DNA of 64,000 nucleotides from Urophycis tenuis (GCA_036785325.1 JAXIVH010000008.1:6103349-6167348); one strand, 5' to 3'. Shown: positions 12,101 to 23,346, numbered from the stretch's first letter. Made by a program: numbers and translations. Notes: generated by a model from the sequence alone, not told the origin.

Positions 12101-15100
12101 TTTGATTCCCATTTTCGTTATTTCTTACTCGTTTTATATTGGTATTGTGTTTCCTTGTGAGCTGTTTCCCCCACTCGGGGATGAAGTCCCCATGTGATCT
12201 GATGAACCTGTAAGCTGACCTCTCCTCCTCCTCCTCCTCCTCCTCCGCAGGCAAGAGAAGGAGGCGTGGATCAAGGCCAAGTACGTGGAGCGCCGCTACC
12301 TCAAGAAGATGAGCGGCAGCGAGGCATTGGTGGAGGGAGAGAGGAAGTCCCGCCCCTGGGCGGTGAAGAAGGGCCAGCCGCACCGCAGCTCCCTGCGGGC
12401 GCCCAACAAGAACCGCAGGAAGTACCACCGCTACGACCCCAGCGGCCCGTCGCCCGCCAACCTATCAGCAGGTAGGAGACCCCGCCCCCCGCGATGCCCT
12501 ACCATCCCATTGGTTGAATACAATCTCATTTTGCTTCAAAGGGATTTTGATGATTGGTTGGTGAACAGTGATTTTTTACCATGTATAATACTATAATAAT
12601 TCTGCAATTTCCCAGCTTGGGATCAATAAAGTATAGCTATCTATCTATCTATACATGTACATAATGATGTAATAAGGATGTAATATGGATGTAATATGAT
12701 AAGGATGTAATATGATAATAAGGGCAGCAGTAACTCAGTGGGTAGAGTGGGTGGACAGAGCGGGTTGTCCACTAACCGTAGGGTCGGCGGTTCGATCCCC
12801 TTGATCCCCCTCCTCCTCCAACTGTCCACATCGTTGAACCCCACACGTGTATGATTGTAAGTCGCTTTGGACAAAAGCGTCTGCTAAATGCCCCCTTTGT
12901 TTAATTATAATGTACAGTGTAGTGCTTAACAGTCTAGTTGGCATTGGGGTTCTCGAGGTCATTTGGAACCCACCCTGACCTTTTGACCCCGTGTCCCCCA
13001 GCAGCAGCGGCGGCCGCGGCGGCGAAGTTCCGTCGGGACTCTCTGTTCTGTCCGGACGAGCTGGACTCGCTGTTCTCCTACTTTGACACTGGCTCCGGTC
13101 CTCGCAGTAAGTTCCCCCGCCGCCGCCGCCAAGACTGTGTCTCTGTTTTTAAATGATCCACGCTGGACACTGTTTGTGATGGAAGAAGTGACCCAAACAT
13201 TCAACAAGGATTATGCAAATTGAGTAATAATAATAATAATAATAATACATTTTATTAAAAGCGCCTTTCATAACACCCAAGGTCACTTCACAAGGTTGTA
13301 AAAATGAAAATAAAAATGAAAAATTAAAATTATCATCAGTGAGTCAGTCCATAAGCTTTCTTGAAGAAAAAAGTTTTCAGTCTACTTTTAAAGTCAGTCA
13401 TTGAGTCAGAGTGTCTAATGCAGTCTGGCAGTGAATAAGTAAGTTTAGAGCTAGGTTTAGACTATACATGAACTGCATTAACTTAACTAGAGATCTGTAC
13501 AATTTAATGTTTAGGTCCCTTTGTACTGCAAAGGGTTGTGTCCCCCAAAACACTGAGATGAAATGCTCCTGTAGTCTAGTCTTGAAGGTTAGCTTCATCC
13601 ATTCATCTCACCCAGTGGTCAGCGTTGTCACCCACAAGAAGAATCTGTCACGTTAGCACGCGCGTTGAACAGCAGCGCTGTGGTTTGTAAGCGCGTGCGT
13701 TAGCCGTGTGCTATCCGTGTGTTAGCCATGTGGTAGCCGTGTGTTAGCTGCGTGTTAGCCGCGTGCTGGCCGCGTGCTGGCCGCGTGCTAGCCGTGTGCT
13801 AGCCGTGTGCTAGCCGTGTGTTAGACGTGTGTTAGACGTGTGGTAGCCGTGTGTTAGCCGTGTGCTAGCCGTGTGCTAGCCGTGTGCTAGCCGTGTGTTA
13901 GCCGTGTGTTAGCCGTGTGCTAGCCGTGTGCTAGCCGTGTGTTAGCCGCGTGCTAGCCGTGTGTTAGCCGTGTGCTAGCCGTGTGTTAGACGTGTGGTAG
14001 CCGTGTGCTAGCCGTGTGTTAGCCGTGTGTTGGCCGTGTGTTAGCTGTGTTCATGTGTCCGTGGTTTGGGCTCTGGTTGGCCCCGCAGGACTGAGCAGCG
14101 ACAGCGGCCTGGGAGGAAGCACCGACGGCAGCACGGACATCGTCTTCGGCGCCGTGGTAGACAGCGTCACAGAGGAGGGTGGGTTTGTGTGTGTGTGGTG
14201 TGTATGTGCGTGTGTGTGTCTATGTGTGTGTGTGTGTGTGTGTGTGCATGTGTGCGTGTGCATGTGTGTGTGTGTGTGCGTGTGTGTGTCTGTGTGTGTG
14301 TGTGTGTGTGTCTGTGTGTGTGTGTGCATGTGCGTGCATGTGTGCGTGTGTGTGTCTGTGTGTGTGTGTGTGTCTGTGTGTGTGTGTCTGTGTGTGTGTG
14401 TGTGTGTATATGTGTGTGTGTGCGTGCAGGTGTGCGCGCGTGCGTGCATGCGTGTGTGCGTGCGTGCGTGCGTGCGTGTCAATGCGAGATGTAATGCACA
14501 GATCACCAATTCCGGTCGGTACTTGCAGTGCCAGGACAGGAGGAGAGTCACGTTGTCTCAATTTTCCGCTAAGCTCTGTAGGACTATTTGTAGGACCCAA
14601 GTCTATTTTGGATGCATCGTTTCATGTCTGTTCCGACTTGATGCGCTTAGGGATTATTAAATGTGTTTTGATACAATGATTTTGTATGATAATTGGTTTT
14701 AATTACAATTACTCATTCTAATTAGTATTATTACAGTATGATGGGTATTGTTACAGCATTAGTATTATTACAGTATGATTAGTATTATTACAGTATGATA
14801 GGTATTATCACAGTATGATTAGTATTATTACAGTATGATTAGTATTATTACAGTATGATGAGTATTATCACAATATGATGAGTATTATTACAGTAACATT
14901 TAGTATTATTACAGTATGATTAGTATTATTACAGTATAATTAGTATTATCACAGTATGATTAGTATTATCACAGTATGATTAGTATTATTACAGTATGAT
15001 TAGTATTATTACAGTATGATGAGTATTATTACAGTATGATTAGTATTATCATACCATGCAGAGTGCAACCCTAGTGCTACACGAACGATACAAAGTATTC

Positions 15101-17160
15101 CACTCATCTCCTCCTCCTCTCTCACCCCCCCTTCAGAGGAGGAGTCGGAGGAGTCGTCCAGCGGCGACGTGGAGATCGAGCAGGAGGTGCCCTCGGACCC
15201 GGAGGACCCCCGGGAGCTGCACCCGGGGGCGCTCCTGCAGCGCTCCTCGCGCCTCCACAACCTGCCCCTCATGGCCGAGGCGCTGGCGCACGGCGCCGAC
15301 GTGCACGCCCCCGGGGAGCAGCCGCACGGCCGCACGCCACTCATCCAGGCCGTGGTGGGGGTGAGTGGCATTGGGGGGGGGGCGGGGCATGCCAGCCGGC
15401 GGAGCTTGCCAGACAGCGGGACACAGGGACGTAGGGAGAGAGGAACACTGGGATGGTTACTGCGAGTCAAGTCACGATGCAGCAGATACAGATATAGATA
15501 GAGTTCAGATACGTGCGGTCGAGGAGCAGGTCGGGGTTAAGGGTGCGCATGAGGCGGTTAACGTGTTTTTGTTTTGGAGACGTTGTTGTTATGAGGATGT
15601 GAGAAGCATCAAATGAGAAGCCAAAGGTGTGGGTGTTTTCTTCAGTTGATTGATTTTGTTTGAACCCTCTCTCTTTCTCTCTCCCTTGCTCTGTCTCTCT
15701 CCTTCTCTCTCTGTCTCTTTGGGTGGGTCTCACTCTCTTTCTCTCTTTGTCTCTCTCTGTATCTCTGTGTCCCTCTCTTTCTCTGTGTCTCTCTCTGTGT
15801 CCCTCTCTTTCTCTGTGTCTCTCTCTTTCTCTCTGTGTCTCTCTCTTGTCTCTGTGTCTCTCTGTGTGTCTGTATCTCTTTCTCTCTCTATGTCTCTGTC
15901 TCGCTGTGTCTCTCTGTCTCTCTGTGTCTGTATCTCTTTCTCTCTCTCTGTGTGTCTCTGTGTCTCTCTCTCTCTCTCTCTGTCCCTGTCTCTCTGTGTC
16001 TCTGTATCTCTCTGTCTCTTTGTCTCTGTATCTCTCTGTCTCTCTGTCTCTGTGTCTCTGGGTCAGGGCTCTTTGATAGCGTGTGAGTTCCTGCTCCAGA
16101 ACGGGGCCGACGTGAACCAGAGGGACATGAGGGGCAGGGGCCCACTCCACCACGCCACCTACCTGGGCCACACCGGGTAGGTAACGGGCTGACCCACACC
16201 CTAGTCTGCACTCTGGAGGAGGGCAGCAGCTAGGGGGCGATAAAGCACACGCACCAAGTGTATTTTGGACAGAATCAATCAATTCTTGCACATATTTCAC
16301 ACTGCACATTCGTGGACGGGAAGTCATTCAATTTCTGAAATGTCACCTGATTGACATTCTGAAGATTGTGAAGAGAGAGGGATTCTGGGAAATGAGCTGA
16401 TAGACAGAAGGAAGAATGTTGCATAACCTTGCATAAGCATTGATTGAGAACATGTATTGATTGAGAGCAAGAGTATCCTATATACTGCTATATATTGCAC
16501 ATACATTCGACAGTTGGATGTTGACTTTTACTTTTCTCCCCTCTCCATCCCTCTCTCCCTGTCTCCACCATCGGTCAACTCCACCACAGCCAGGTGTGTC
16601 TGTTCCTGAAGAGAGGGGCGTCGCAGACAGAGGTGGACGAGCAGGGTCACGACCCTTTGAACATCGCTGTCCAGGCTGCCAACGCAGACATCGTCACTTT
16701 GTGAGTCCACCTCATACCAACTTACCGGAGGGCAGGAGTGCGTGCGTGTGTGTGTGCGTGTGTGTGCGTGTGTGTGCGTGTGTGTGCGTGCGTGTGTGCG
16801 TGTGCTTAAGGGGTGCGTCGTGAGAAATAAATGTATAATTGAACACTTTATTGATCGTCAGCGCTTTGGTATTTTTGGAACAGTGAGCTGGACGCCCTGA
16901 TGACGTCATCGGTCTCGGTTTTGTTTTTGTTCTAAATAAACAATGCTGTTCTGACTGCCTGCCTTGTCTCCTCCCCCCCCCCCCCCCTCTCTACCCTCCC
17001 TGTGGCGTCCAGGTTGCGTCTGGCCCGGATGAACGAAGAGATGCGTGAGGCGGACGCACCGCTGGGCCAGCCAGGTCAATACCCCGGCAGCAGCCCCACT
17101 GAGCAGCAGTATAGGAAGTGTATTCAGGAGTTCATCAGCCTCACCATAGAGGAGAGCTAG
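105..17160 (+). CDS. acap3: ACAP3-type ArfGAP with BAR, PH and ankyrin repeats (5' part missing)
   Basis: GTPase-activating protein for Arf6-class GTPases at endosomal and plasma membranes. Exons: 105-200, 316-390, 1837-1848, 7756-7868, 8290-8341, 8419-8519, 8852-8963, 9876-10120, 11380-11449, 11649-11743, 12251-12471, 13002-13106, 14089-14178, 15137-15360, 16067-16176, 16590-16700, 17013-17160. They sum to 1980 nt, 659 residues plus TAG, with every phase closing. Order: end of BAR helix (MLSFMHAQ, DPYMKKLAAQ), PH, ArfGAP zinc finger, basic and Ser-rich linker (KFRRDSLFCPDELDSLF), ankyrin repeats, C-terminus FISLTIEES. ACAP3 is preferred over ACAP1 and ACAP2 from linker similarity, the C-terminal tail and the adjacent UBE2J2. 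Human ACAP3 is about 834 residues, so roughly 200 N-terminal residues lie upstream of the window. The exon junction at 13106/14089 gives RR where human has RS. Confidence 0.93.
391..1836 (+). other. acap3 intron: (CA)n plus unique sequence
   Basis: A (CA)n microsatellite at about 398-468 lies directly after the donor. The rest is AT-rich unique sequence with short poly-A, poly-T and poly-C tracts near 1075-1180. I see no coding exon. Confidence 0.7.
1837..1848 (+). other. acap3: 12-nt microexon of acap3 (TLMQ)
   Basis: ACATTAATGCAG is flanked by a pyrimidine-rich acceptor ending CTTCCAG and by a consensus donor GTAAGT. It encodes T-L-M-Q and joins ...ALIQQR (exon ending 390) to DFSYDD (exon starting 7756) in phase 0. 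The human protein reads QQR-TLLQ-DFSYDE here, so the exon is needed to rebuild the conserved linker between BAR and PH. Confidence 0.85.
4451..4556 (+). repeat. ~23-bp minisatellite (GGCTAGCCTGACGTTTCACCCTC)
   Basis: About 4.5 imperfect units built on GCTAGCCTGACGTTTCACCC lie in the large acap3 intron. Units differ by point changes such as GCTAGC/GCTCGC and GACGTTTC/AAAGTTTT, so the array is old or diverging. Confidence 0.85.
5040..5155 (-). mobile_element. truncated SINE-like fragment
   Basis: The stretch TTTGGCCCATCCTATGATACATAGGAGCAG, preceded by GTCTTTATTGGTCATT, matches the better preserved minus-strand element at 63613-63860 (TTTGACCCATCCTATGGTACATAGGATGCAG, preceded by GTCTTTATTGGTCATT). 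Only the tail side is present; the tRNA-like head is missing. Confidence 0.6.
5991..6240. promoter_or_regulatory. intragenic CpG island, candidate alternative promoter
   Basis: I count about 33 CpG dinucleotides in roughly 245 bp, in an otherwise CpG-poor intron of acap3. It contains a NotI-type site and several CGCG blocks. A 16-mer, TTGTTTATCGGCGACG (6000-6015), recurs exactly in the ube2j2 promoter region (23240-23255). Promoter activity is inference; no transcript evidence is available here. Confidence 0.45.
7756..8963 (+). other. acap3: acap3 PH-domain exons
   Basis: Four exons (7756-7868, 8290-8341, 8419-8519, 8852-8963) encode the pleckstrin-homology domain that binds phosphoinositides. 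Diagnostic pieces are VVMEGYLFKRASNAFKTWNR, RWFSIQNSQLVYQKKLK, LTVVVEDLRLCSVKP and RRFCFEV, ending in the C-terminal helix SEKLRQAWIQAVQASIASAY with its conserved Trp. The PH core is nearly identical to human ACAP3. The last exon ends ...NYYIE, and its 3' end is duplicated 112 bp downstream. Confidence 0.9.
9019..9082 (+). repeat. duplicated 3' end of acap3 exon 8852-8963 with splice donor
   Basis: Positions 9019-9075 repeat 8907-8963 with one mismatch (AGAG to AGTG). The following GTACGC donor is repeated too. The copies are separated by a CGCA-type microsatellite and are offset by 112 bp. If the second donor were used, the reading frame entering the copy differs from the genuine frame, so the product would be out of frame. 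Confidence 0.92.
10190..10485 (+). mobile_element. tRNA-derived SINE in acap3 intron
   Basis: The head resembles a tRNA: an A-box-like GGCCTACTGGTTAGGGC, then a perfect B-box GGTTCGAACCC at 10245-10255. The body follows (CCCTTGAGCAAGGCACCTAACCCC), with a tail of TTAAATGCAGA, CACGGGATCAAAAGAGTA and TTAATTAATTCTTA. This is a widespread teleost SINE type. The element looks nearly full length. Confidence 0.85.
10696..10815. repeat. (GA)n-rich microsatellite
   Basis: Imperfect GA repeats with GTGAGAGTGC interruptions, inside an acap3 intron. Confidence 0.9.
12721..12895 (+). mobile_element. tRNA-derived SINE in acap3 intron
   Basis: A tRNA-like head (GCAGTAACTCAGTGGGTAGAG, B-box GGTTCGATCCC at about 12789-12799) is followed by a tail GTAAGTCGCTTTGGACAAAAGCGTCTGCTAAATG. 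The same family recurs at 63871-64000, and tail fragments occur elsewhere in the window. Confidence 0.85.
13215..13330. repeat. interspersed repeat with (ATA)n and TTTATTAAAAGCGCCTTTC
   Basis: (AAT)n is followed by ACATTTTATTAAAAGCGCC and then TTTCATAACACCCAAGGTCAC. This is a recurrent teleost interspersed-repeat signature in my recollection. Its class cannot be assigned from this copy. Confidence 0.5.
13683..14050 (+). repeat. 11-bp minisatellite (GTGTGCTAGCC)n
   Basis: About 33 units of GTGTGYTAGCC with C/T, GGTAGCC and TAGACGT variants fill the last 370 bp of the intron before the acap3 exon at 14089. The TTAGCC and CTAGCC variants alternate in blocks, suggesting higher-order duplication. 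Confidence 0.93.
14183..14480 (+). repeat. (GT)n compound microsatellite
   Basis: About 300 bp of GT with GTGC, GTCT and GCAT interruptions begin a few bases after the donor of the acap3 exon ending 14178. Confidence 0.95.
14720..15050 (+). repeat. 20-bp minisatellite (TAGTATTATTACAGTATGAT)n
   Basis: About 17 units with ATTA/ATCA and GATT/GATG variants, in the acap3 intron ahead of the ankyrin exons. Confidence 0.93.
15137..17160 (+). other. acap3: acap3 ankyrin-repeat exons and stop
   Basis: Exons 15137-15360, 16067-16176, 16590-16700 and 17013-17160 encode an acidic stretch (SEESSSGDVEIEQE), then ankyrin repeats. Characteristic motifs are GRTPLIQAV, CEFLLQNGADVNQRD, GRGPLHHATYLGHTG and DPLNIAVQAANADIVTLL. 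The protein ends EFISLTIEES with TAG at 17158-17160. The acceptor at 16067 follows a pyrimidine-rich tract of about 400 nt. Confidence 0.92.
15668..16066 (+). repeat. 400-nt CT-rich tract abutting a 3' splice site
   Basis: TCTCTCTGTGTC-type repeats run uninterrupted into the acceptor of the acap3 exon at 16067 (CTGGGTCAG). It doubles as an exceptionally long polypyrimidine tract on the coding strand. Confidence 0.92.
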
Positions 17161-17926
17161 GGAGCGGGGGGGGCACGCCAGTAGCAGCCCATGGGCGGGG
17201 CTTCCCAGTCCCCCCCCCCCCCCCCCCCCAACACCACCATCTTGTATTTATTCACAGCCACTTTACGCGCTCTCGGCGTAAAGTGGTGTAGACGAGGTTG
17301 CCCCCCTATCCTCTCCCCCCGCCCCCCCCCCAGCATGGTTCCACGGTCTAGCGCAGACTCATCTCCACGCTCAGTGTAGCTGTATCGGGTTCAACTTCTA
17401 GTTCCGGATCTGTGGCTTTTGCGGTAACTTCTTGAAAGAACTCGAAGGCTTTTCTCATGAGACACACTTCCAACTCCCACGTTGGATGGTGGTGGATCTT
17501 CCTTCCTGGCATGAACTGTTTCTGTTTTCTGGCTGCCACCCCTTGTTTTTTCTCTGGGTTTTTTACCCCCCCCCCCCCCCCGCTCCTCTCAACACACAAC
17601 TTGCTTTTCTGCTTGGCCGTTACTGAATCTGTTGCTTCCCTATCGCGCCAGACAGTTTAGGCCCCCCCCCCCCCCCGGGGGGGGCTGTCCCGGGACCAGC
17701 AGCCCCTCTCTCTCTCTCCCTGTGCCTGCAGTGTCTTCTGGGCTGCGCTCTCCCATGGAGGTCTCACCTGCTCCTCGCCAGTAAAGACGCTGGCTCACTT
17801 ACCAGTTTAGCGTAGACTGCGGCTCCGGCAGGTAGGCTGGCTCCAGCAGGGTCCCGGACTCCTCCAGAATCCTCCTCTGCTTTTGGTTAGCCACAAAATG
17901 ATCTCCTGTGTGTATACATACATATG

Positions 17927-17981
<55 letters not shown>

Positions 17982-20270
17982 CCATACCACACGACCTTCA
18001 GTGACCCTGTTCTCTTCAGCGGAGGGGTTTATATATAGATAGATTTAGGACTTCTATGGTCAGTCTTTAAACTGTGTCATGTGGCGTTAGATGATGGATG
18101 GTGAACAGAGAGAATCGATGGTGCCGGTGGTTGATTGTGGTGGTAACGTTTACTGTGTGTGTTGAGATCCAGAGGTTTAGTGTGACAAACTGTGATGACG
18201 AAGAAGAAGAAGATGATGATGATGATGATGATGGTGTGAAGGGGACACATGGCTGCTTTAGGACACACCCACGGTGTGAGTGGGCGAGCGACAGAGAGTG
18301 AGAATGAGAGAGAGAATGAGTGCATGTGTCTACAGAATACTGAGAGACAGAGTTAAAAGCTATGATGTTGTCATATATATATATACGTTTATGTACAAAA
18401 CAAATGTGCACTTTTCTATCTAACGGCAGTATTATTTTTGTTTCTGTATGTGTTTGTTTCGTGTTCTCATCGTCTCTCTCGTCTGTGTTTTTATTTATGT
18501 TGTTGGTCTGCCCGGAGGACTTGTGCAATGCAGTAAATAAGTTCTTGTTTTTGTTTTGGGTTTGTTTTTATACTTTGCAGTACTTTAAAAAAGGGACACG
18601 ATGTTAACTGATAAAAAAAAATATATAAAATGCCGTTGACTTCATTAGAGCCTTTGGAGCATCCGTAGAATGGTTTAGTAACTATGTTTTTGTGGAACAA
18701 GCCGTGAACAAACCCTTGTTTACTGATTATTCCAAAAGATATTATGGCTCAGCATCAGTAATAATATAACTTCATTCAATATGAACCAGTATAGCAGCAG
18801 AGTATGAACTATGAAGTGTTAATGCTGCCATGAGTGTTGTGCTAACCGTGTCAAGAAGGACTCAAATTGATTATTTATTATGTTATTTGCTCAGCCAATG
18901 TTATGATTGGTTTGCGTCATTGATTCCACAACTCCTGTTGTTTGCAAATCAACAGAAATGTGGCATCATGACGCAGAGCTTGGGTAATGAGTTCATCCAA
19001 CCAGCACAAAACCTTATCTTAAGGACTAAGAGCACAGCCCTACTGTATCTGCTCAACTGCCAGACTTAGTCCAGAGGTCCCTATGTGGACCATACTACCC
19101 TTGTGGTACTCATGTAACCGTGTATGTCAGCTGCTTTGTACGATGCGTGCACATCCGTCCCTATGGAATCTGACACCACACTCACAGATTTTTCAGGAAC
19201 ATCTCTTAAAAACGGGGACTCTCAATGTCTTCTTGATTTCACAGTGTACTTTACTCATCGAGACGATACATTTTCTGAATTTGGCTCACTTCGCTGACCA
19301 ATACGCATGCTTTGTCAAAGTAATCTTTGTGAATGCCAACATTATCTGCATTCCAAGCATGATGAAGTGATGTTTTTCTAATGGTTTGCTAAGTGATCCT
19401 GTGAGGTAACACATGAGCCACACTGGTTCAAATGTTGTTTTTATTCCACTTTGGGTCATATCTTTATAACGGTCCATCCAAGCCCAGGTAATATCTGTGA
19501 TGGGCTCACACCAGACTTTTGTGTTTCTTACTACTGATGTCAGCTAATTGTGTTGGCATTGATTTTCCTCTATTTGAGTTTCCTCCTGCCAAAGACTCTA
19601 AAGGGAACACGTCCGCAACTTAGATGTTACATGTCACCTTTTTTATATAAGGAAAAAAATGTCTGAGTAAATGCAATGTTTTACCATGCTTTGTGTTGTG
19701 AAAAGAGAGGTACAAACGCACTCTAGTTGTACTCATCATATGTTGAAAAAAAAAAATGAAAAAAAAAGTTAATAATACAAAAAATTGAAATACAGACATG
19801 GGACCGGGTTGAACATGTTATTAGTGGGTAATATTCTGCCAATGCTCAGTGTAGTAGACTCAATCTTAGAGTGTGAGATGTGGCCAAAGGGTGGGGGGCA
19901 TTTCGCCCTTGACTCAGTATTGGATGTTGTGTCTCATGGTGTGTGTTTTAACATAGGACTAGTGAATGGTGCTTTTAAAGAACAAGAAAACTAAACGCTG
20001 TACATAACAATGCTTGTGGGTGTTTCAACTGAAATGTAGCTCCCTGCCTCTCAGCATTCAACTGTTTATTCTGACTGTGATTTGTTTTAAATATGTCTAT
20101 ATATTTCCTTCCAAAATAACCACCTGTCACACTACTGGAATGTCGTGTAACTTCTGCAAGTTGGGAATTTCTTTTTTTTTTTAATACTTTTTCTTCCTTG
20201 TCAATAGAAAACGCTCAAAGGGGGAAAATCTTAAAAGCAGCAAATAAAAGGAAAAGAAACTCTTGCAAAC
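17161..20270 (+). other. acap3: acap3 3' UTR with candidate poly(A) signal
   Basis: No coding potential after the stop. The first 600 bp carry long C tracts (17210-17231, 17568-17581, a C/G block at about 17661-17686), then (TA)n at about 17929-17977. The rest is AT-rich and UTR-like. AATAAA at 20243-20248 is the best distal poly(A) signal. The exact 3' end is inferred; an earlier site near 18534 (GTAAATAAG) is weaker. Confidence 0.55.
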
Positions 20271-20572
20271 TAACCCAGCTTCCCGATTGTGCTGTCATTT
20301 CTGCCTCTTACTCATCTCTCTCTGTGTAACATCTTCCCGACGTCACCGTCACGTTTCAGTTGACTTTCACACAAAGTGAGTTGTTGGGTGTTTGCTAACC
20401 GATCCCAAGCGACAGAGATGTTGTGTCTAGAAACGAGCCGAGCTCCAACAAGGGAACGCCACACCACTGCAAAGCCGTCACACCGGCAGTATCCGCAGGC
20501 TCAGGGAACAGCCCCCCCCCCCCCCTTCCCCCTTTGAAACAGTTACAACATGCCATGAGTCATTTAAGGTTT

Positions 20573-20803
20573 GCAGACCTGCCAACCTTTAAGAAACTTT
20601 TAGTACACACATGCCATCCAACATCCCCCGGGCCGGCCGCGCGCACCCGACAGATAGCTAACAGTGAGGTATCTCACTGGTGGGTGGGCAACGGTGGAGC
20701 AGATATTGGCAGTGGGCTGTCGGGTAGCTGCAGGGGGCCCGGGGGATGTTGGGGGGCATGTGTGTACTCATAAAACTTCTTCAAGGTTGGCAGGTCCGGC
20801 GTT
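20573..20803. mobile_element. foldback element with ~80-bp inverted repeats
   Basis: The left arm (about 20573-20653, GCAGACCTGCCAACCTTTAA... to CACCCGACAG) is the imperfect reverse complement of the right arm (about 20718-20803, CTGTCGGGTAG... to GGTTGGCAGGTCCGGC). The arms share ACACACATGCC, CCAACATCCCCCGGG and CCTGCCAACCTT. A spacer of about 65 bp separates them. There is no coding capacity, so it is probably a non-autonomous DNA transposon; no clear target duplication was identified. Confidence 0.8.
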
Positions 20804-22074
20804 TAACTAAATGCGTGGGAACACATTTCGTCCTGGCCATGCCACAATGCGAGCGTACATATTATGCTGTTGTCCCACACGCTGCCTCCCAGCCCAACCT
20901 TTTGCTCCTCTGTATTCTGGAGACAGGATAACAAGTGACTGACCCTTCATTGCTTGTCTCGCCACAGGGGACGCAGCGAGCGGCAGGAGGGTAAAACACA
21001 AGGAGGTACGGGAGAGAGTGAGTGAAGCATCTCGGGGCGCCACACAGCAAAGTGCTGCTTGGGAGATGGGGGGGCGGGTGGTCTGTGGTGCAAAAGTCTT
21101 CTTTCCTTTTGGGCAATCTTGGTCTTTTCCACACTTTTTTCCACATTTTTTCTCTTACACTCGCACGCACACACATAGATGATAGATGACAGATAGATGG
21201 GATAGATAGATTGGAATTAAGTGGGCTTTCTCTCTGGAATTGTGTTTAGATTGTTGCAAGATTAAAATGTATATTTCTGTATACTTATCATTTGAATGAA
21301 ATACTGGATCATAGAATGTGAAATCATGGGCTGTGTAAAAAAAAATACAACTACAAACGGCCATATTCTCTGGCAGAGCAAAAAAACAACAGTTTGATGA
21401 AATGAAGGGATTTGGTCCAAGAAATCTTAACAGACAATGAATTGGTTTAGAGCAATGTGTGCATAAATAAACCACATTGAGAATCACACACATGCTCTCA
21501 GTGACTACAGCCTCGAGACGAATGCTGCAACATGTAGAAATAGTACATTTACATTCAATCATCAAGCAGATGCTTTTATCCAAAAGCAACTTCCAAATGA
21601 GACTCAGAACTTTTAAAGCATATACTATCAGTATTGATGCAACATCATTACATATTTGTGCCTTAGAAACAAACAACCACATAGTGCAGATTAGCTGTAG
21701 AGGGCAGGAGCAAGCATCCACCGTGCATTGTTATTCCTTGGCATTGCAGCTGCCGTCGCTCAAATCATATGCTAAGTGTCACCAGAGGGTGACAAGACCT
21801 TGAGAACAGAACAGAACATTACGATGATGATGATGATGGAGAAATGGACTTGATGCTCGCCGTTCTTTCCCTGAGGTTCCTCAATTTCTATTCTGGGTTA
21901 TGATGCTGGTACACTCACTATTAACACATATAACAAAGAATGCAAAATTTGGAACTGCACTTCCTTCCTTCCTTTCTCAGCATTCTGGCTTTCCTATTGG
22001 GCTGGCCCATTTCCTGGCTGAAGTAAATCACTAAGACGCACACATCAAATCTGCCCAAAGATTCTGCCATCATA

Positions 22075-22168
22075 GCAGACATCATTGCATCATAGCGGTG
22101 ACATCATCGAGGTGACATCATTGTTGTGACATCATTGTGGTGACATCATAGCAGTGACATCATTGTTC
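22075..22168. repeat. 18-bp array (GTGACATCATNGNNG)
   Basis: About five units of GTGACATCATTG with variable spacers (ATAGCG, ATCGAG, TTGTT) lie in intergenic DNA. Confidence 0.85.
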
Positions 22169-22432
22169 CCCTATTACAGGTAACCACACCCATGTTGACG
22201 TCTTTCGCGAGTTTTCTCTCCTCGCGTCTCTCCGGCCCGAGAAGCTCAGGAGAAGGAGCCTACAGTTCAGCCTCTCCCAGAAAACTACATAACCCAGGTG
22301 TCCCCAGTCAACGAATCACCAAGTGACTTGTTAGACACGTGATTACTTCTTGGGGTAAAAAAAGACAAGGAGACAAGATGAGATGAGTAAGGCTTCAAGC
22401 CATGTCTGAAATGATTCAGCCACAAATTATTA

Positions 22433-22535
<103 letters not shown>

Positions 22536-23104
22536 ACCCTGCTATAGCAGGTGGAATGTATCTTGTTAATACAATTTCTCCATTGTCATTATCCATAGTT
22601 TTGAGTTATGGTGTTTGACAAAGATTTGTAATAGTTTCTGTAATGGATTTTGCTCAAGTCAGTCAGTTCTCTTTGATCTTATGTTAAAAATGTTAAATAT
22701 TTAGATTGTTTTACAATTTAAGAAAATACAGCCTGTTTTTTCAAAACACTGGAAATAACTTCTTTGTTTGAAAACCAATGCATTTAAGACAAAATGCTGA
22801 ATTATTTAAGACAATTTCCATATTTCATGTGGCTCAGTATAATGTGATAATAAATTATTTTTGCATTCTTGGAGACTCATTATTTCAGAGCAGAAGCTAT
22901 GTTTTTACACATAATAAGCCTACATAAATAAGGCTTTAGTTCACTGAGAAAGCAGACCATCCAGTCTACAATGGGAGGATTTTTAGCAACAACTGTGGAG
23001 AATCACTGGCACGCTGCTTTAAAAACATTTTGGGTGTTTTGGGTAATGTTAGCGTCTTCCATGTAGACCTGCCTGCGTTTCAAAACGTCATGTACCGAAC
23101 ACAG

Positions 23105-23346
23105 AGTCAGCTGTCATGTGACACAGACTAGCCTGTGTATCTTGTTGTCTGTACACACAGCGGTCATGTGACGGAGAGCAGGGTAACCGGAAGTAGTCTG
23201 CTTCCCCTTCCGGCGGATGGTATTATTCCAGCTACGTCGTTGTTTATCGGCGACGGTCTATCGCCCTACTGGATTTAACAAGAAAACGGCAGCTTTACAA
23301 CGGGCGCAGCTTTAATTTTTCTCCTAAAATCGGGGTCTCTGGAGAG
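23105..23346 (+). promoter_or_regulatory. ube2j2: ube2j2 promoter and probable noncoding exon 1
   Basis: CpG-containing sequence 1.3 kb upstream of the first coding exon. Two GTCATGTGAC sites (23113-23122, 23163-23172) fit an M-box/CLEAR-like motif. An ETS-type CCGGAAGT is at 23187-23194, with an opposed copy CTTCCGGC at 23208-23215. A donor-like GAGAG/GTGGGT at 23346/23347 could end a noncoding first exon that splices to the acceptor before 24623. TSS and exon borders are inferred. Confidence 0.5.
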
